Shown piece by piece: positions 6,101 to 8,241 of a DNA stretch of 8,241 nucleotides. This DNA comes from Dehalococcoidia bacterium (GTDB taxonomy: Bacteria; Chloroflexota; Dehalococcoidia; Lucifugimonadales; Lucifugimonadaceae), in the NCBI GenBank assembly GCA_028278465.1, contig JANQEF010000218.1, positions 1 through 8,241 of the forward strand, in the 5' to 3' direction. The position numbers were made by a program, and so were the translations under genes. Every line of letters begins with the position of its first letter. The stretch's first letter is position 1. A model generated the notes under the pieces. The model was not told where the DNA came from. It ran no database searches and worked only from the letters and a program-made list of their open reading frames with translations.

Positions 6101-6225
6101 CGAGATGGCCGGTGTTACACGCGGCCCGGTAGAGAGCGGGCGTACACAACACGCCGTGCGGTACGTCTACGGAGCCGCTAGATGTTAACGCCGTGGGAGC
6201 GCAGACGGAGGCCGGCCGCAGGAAC

Positions 6226-8241
6226 CTACGGAGTCGAGAACCTGATCGAGTAGTCGAGTGAGCCGGTCACGTGCGGTGTGACCACGCTCACCGCGACCAC
6301 CAGTTGCTCATCGCCTGCGGGGCCGCTCACGGTCGTCCCTGCCACGGCGTTCGAGTCGATGAAGAGCCGCTTCACCTCTGCCGGGGCGTCACGGGTGTCG
6401 CGAATCACCTGCACAACGTACTCCACCGGCAGCCGGTCGTTGATCAGCGCAAACCCGGCGCTGTCCCAGCCGTCGGTGTCATCGGTCGAATCGCTCCACC
6501 CGATCTCCGGGATCGAGAAGTCGTCGAAGCAGGCGCCGCGGTCGTGGATGGCGTCGTCCGTGATGTACTCGATCCGCAGCAGGACCTCCGACCCGGCGTA
6601 ACGAGACAGGTCCACCTCATCGCGCACCCACTCGCCGCTCAGGCCTGTGAGCCCGGGGCCGAACGCGGTGCCGTTCGGGTTGCCGAACGAACTGCGGTCC
6701 GAGGCGAGGATCTGCCAGGTCGTTCCGCCGTCCTCGGATACCTCGATGTAGGCGAAGTCCCAGTCTTCCTCGATCGCATACCACGCCCAGTACTCGAAGG
6801 TGGCGGTGTCGACGTCATGGAGGTCGACCGTGCGGGTGAGTGTGGTGTCTATGGAGTCGCCGGCGTTGGACCACCAGCAGGTTTCGCCCGAGCGAGGTTG
6901 CGCCGGGAACACCTGTCCCGTCGGATTGGCCCTGAACTCGATGGTCAGCTCGTCGCCGGCGTCCTCAACGACGTGATAGATCGTGCCGAACGGCCGGACA
7001 GACCCGGACACGTTCTCAGGCACCTCGACCGTGTCAAACCTGCGGGCCTGCACATTGCGCTCCGGGTGGGAGAACCTGCCCGACTCGTCGTCAACGAAGT
7101 TCGCCACCACCCAGTCCGAGAACAGGTCGACAGCCGACTCGGTGAAACCCATCCCGCGTAAGACCGCACTCACCGAATCGAGCCCGTCTTCCTGGTGATC
7201 CACGATCGCCCGCAGCGTCTCCATCCCGCCGTAGTGGGCCGCGAGGTATTCGAAGAAGAGGGCAGACGCGCCGTAGTTCGGCGAAGCCTGGAAGATCTCA
7301 GGCTCCCACTGGACGAGCGAGGTGTTCGGCTGACCCAGGAACGCAAGCACCGAGTTGGTCGGCAGCCCGGCGACACCGGACGCCACCTCGGCCATCCCCT
7401 CGTTGAGCCACGACTCTTCACCGGCATCTGCGGCCCAGTGCACCGCGTGCTGCAGCTCGTGGGCCAGTGTGCCCTGGTAGCCGGCGCCGCCCAGCGTCAG
7501 CAGGTTGGCCGAGATGTAGATCGCCTCACGCTGGTTGCTGTCCGGCTGGATCAGCACCGGGTACTCGTCGATGCCGCTGAAGTATCCTGCCACGCCGGGC
7601 CGCAGCTCGCCGTGAAAGATGACGATGCGACCGTCGTTGTCTATGCCAGGTGTCCAGACGTTGCCAAATGAGCCGATGACCGCGGGCCAAATCTGGTTCT
7701 CGAACTGCGCCGCCGCCTGCGCCAGCCTGCCCTGGTCAGGCTCGAACCGGTCTTCGAACACCCAGTAGGCGTTCTCGGAGACATGCCGGACATTGGCTGA
7801 CACGGTGACGGTGCCATCGGCGCGACTCACACGCCAGTCCAGCCGGTCACCAACCTCCAGCGTTCCCGGCGCGGGCGAGGCCAGCCGCGGCACCGGCTGG
7901 TCGGTCTGCAGCGTCAGCCTTCGAGCAAGCTCGTACAGGTCGCGGTCGGGCGGAACCGGGATCCCGGTCGTGATGACTCCACCTGATGCGGGTGTTGCGC
8001 CTGGCGTTCCCACATTCGGTGCGGCGGTTGATGTTGGCGGTGGCGGTGAGGGTTGCGATGTCGCCGTAGAGCTCGGAGCTACCGTCTCCGCTGGCGAAGT
8101 CGCAGTGGCGCGCTGGTCGGTCTCCGGCTCAGGTTCGCTCGTGCATGCGACCAATGCGACGGCAACAATCATCAACAGCGAAAGCGCTACTCGGACGGGC
8201 ACAGATCGGCCCTGGAATGAAGACCGGGATATGAGTTGCAT
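6226..8241 (-). CDS. Surface lipoprotein metallopeptidase with M6-like C-terminal domain
   Basis: A predicted secreted, lipid-anchored zinc peptidase of 671 residues. Residues 1-33 form a lipoprotein signal: basic start, hydrophobic core 18-32, lipobox LVAC with Cys33. Residues 34 to about 95 are a Thr/Pro/Ser/Ala-rich, low-complexity spacer that would hold the enzyme off the membrane. The catalytic motif is HELQH at 261-265, with Glu281 in WLNEG as the probable third zinc ligand (HExxH-x15-E, gluzincin-like). Residues about 451-578 resemble the C-terminal region of immune-inhibitor-A (M6) peptidases: CWWSNAGD, LTRTVDL, WYAIEEDWDFAYIEVSEDGG, LSGEWVRDEVDLSRYAG, CFDDFSI. A small beta domain (about 590-671) ends the protein. 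The catalytic motif differs from the HExxHxxGxxH/D type of true M6 enzymes, so the family is uncertain (M30-like is possible). Substrate unknown. The start codon occupies the last three bases of the window, so promoter and ribosome binding site are not visible and an earlier start is possible. Confidence 0.9.
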   Translation of the reverse strand: MQLISRSSFQGRSVPVRVALSLLMIVAVALVACTSEPEPETDQRATATSPAETVAPSSTATSQPSPPPPTSTAAPNVGTPGATPASGGVITTGIPVPPDRDLYELARRLTLQTDQPVPRLASPAPGTLEVGDRLDWRVSRADGTVTVSANVRHVSENAYWVFEDRFEPDQGRLAQAAAQFENQIWPAVIGSFGNVWTPGIDNDGRIVIFHGELRPGVAGYFSGIDEYPVLIQPDSNQREAIYISANLLTLGGAGYQGTLAHELQHAVHWAADAGEESWLNEGMAEVASGVAGLPTNSVLAFLGQPNTSLVQWEPEIFQASPNYGASALFFEYLAAHYGGMETLRAIVDHQEDGLDSVSAVLRGMGFTESAVDLFSDWVVANFVDDESGRFSHPERNVQARRFDTVEVPENVSGSVRPFGTIYHVVEDAGDELTIEFRANPTGQVFPAQPRSGETCWWSNAGDSIDTTLTRTVDLHDVDTATFEYWAWYAIEEDWDFAYIEVSEDGGTTWQILASDRSSFGNPNGTAFGPGLTGLSGEWVRDEVDLSRYAGSEVLLRIEYITDDAIHDRGACFDDFSIPEIGWSDSTDDTDGWDSAGFALINDRLPVEYVVQVIRDTRDAPAEVKRLFIDSNAVAGTTVSGPAGDEQLVVAVSVVTPHVTGSLDYSIRFSTP

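Noticed and set aside
6124..6155. Two overlapping short hairpins (GGCGT/ACGCC at 6139-6155; GCCCG/CGGGC at 6124-6141) between the peptidase stop and the reductase start, possibly a terminator or a switch.
   Set aside because: Each stem has only five base pairs, neither is followed by a T run on the minus strand, and such stems arise easily by chance in GC-rich DNA.
6210..6217. GGCCGGCC palindrome downstream of the peptidase, similar to the palindrome at the end of serS.
   Set aside because: Short GC palindromes are expected at this GC content, and two copies in unrelated contexts do not make a repeat family.
6271..7161. A 296-codon plus-strand open frame antisense to the peptidase.
   Set aside because: The minus-strand frame has clear lipoprotein, HExxH and M6-like motifs; the antisense frame has no recognisable domain and Arg/Val/His-rich shadow composition.

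Overview
The window is a GC-rich stretch of bacterial chromosome holding seven protein-coding genes, densely packed and mostly housekeeping. Start codons are mixed (ATG, GTG, TTG). The best lineage guess is Chloroflexota, possibly Dehalococcoidia or SAR202-like. That rests on the high GC content, the rsmD-coaD-coiled-coil gene order shared with Gram-positive-type genomes, and a lipid-anchored metallopeptidase with a Thr/Pro linker and an M6-like C-terminal region. It is inference only; no marker gene settles it. I see no tRNA, rRNA, CRISPR array, insertion sequence, phage gene or obvious repeat family.

Layout. (1) Positions 1-101 hold no gene I can support. A strong intrinsic terminator at 102-138 reads leftward. 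(2) Positions 161-1845, minus strand, form a three-gene operon: rsmD (16S rRNA m2G966 methyltransferase, TTG start), coaD (phosphopantetheine adenylyltransferase), and a coiled-coil protein resembling the actinobacterial DivIVA-like protein SepIVA. The operon has a candidate promoter near 1919-1948 and ends at the terminator. (3) Positions 1846-2148 are a 303-base divergent intergenic region with candidate promoters for both directions. (4) Positions 2149-5011, plus strand, carry lysS and serS, separated by a 43-base C/A-rich spacer. Neither has a recognisable Shine-Dalgarno sequence. (5) Positions 5008-6051, minus strand, encode a YqjM/NamA-type old yellow enzyme that meets serS tail to tail, with the two stop codons overlapping by four bases. 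(6) Positions 6226-8241, minus strand, encode a large lipoprotein metallopeptidase whose ATG sits on the last bases of the window.

The leftward operon joins ribosome modification, coenzyme A synthesis and a probable envelope or division factor. The rightward pair charges tRNA-Lys and tRNA-Ser. The old yellow enzyme and the peptidase look like independent accessory functions, the first a cytoplasmic flavin reductase and the second a cell-surface protease.

The most unusual point is the start of the old yellow enzyme. Conserved family sequence continues in frame for 12 codons upstream of the last canonical start (GTG). It begins at an ATC codon seven bases after an AAAGGA ribosome binding site, with no ATG, GTG, TTG or CTG between it and the upstream in-frame stop. 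Apart from that I found no previously undescribed system here.
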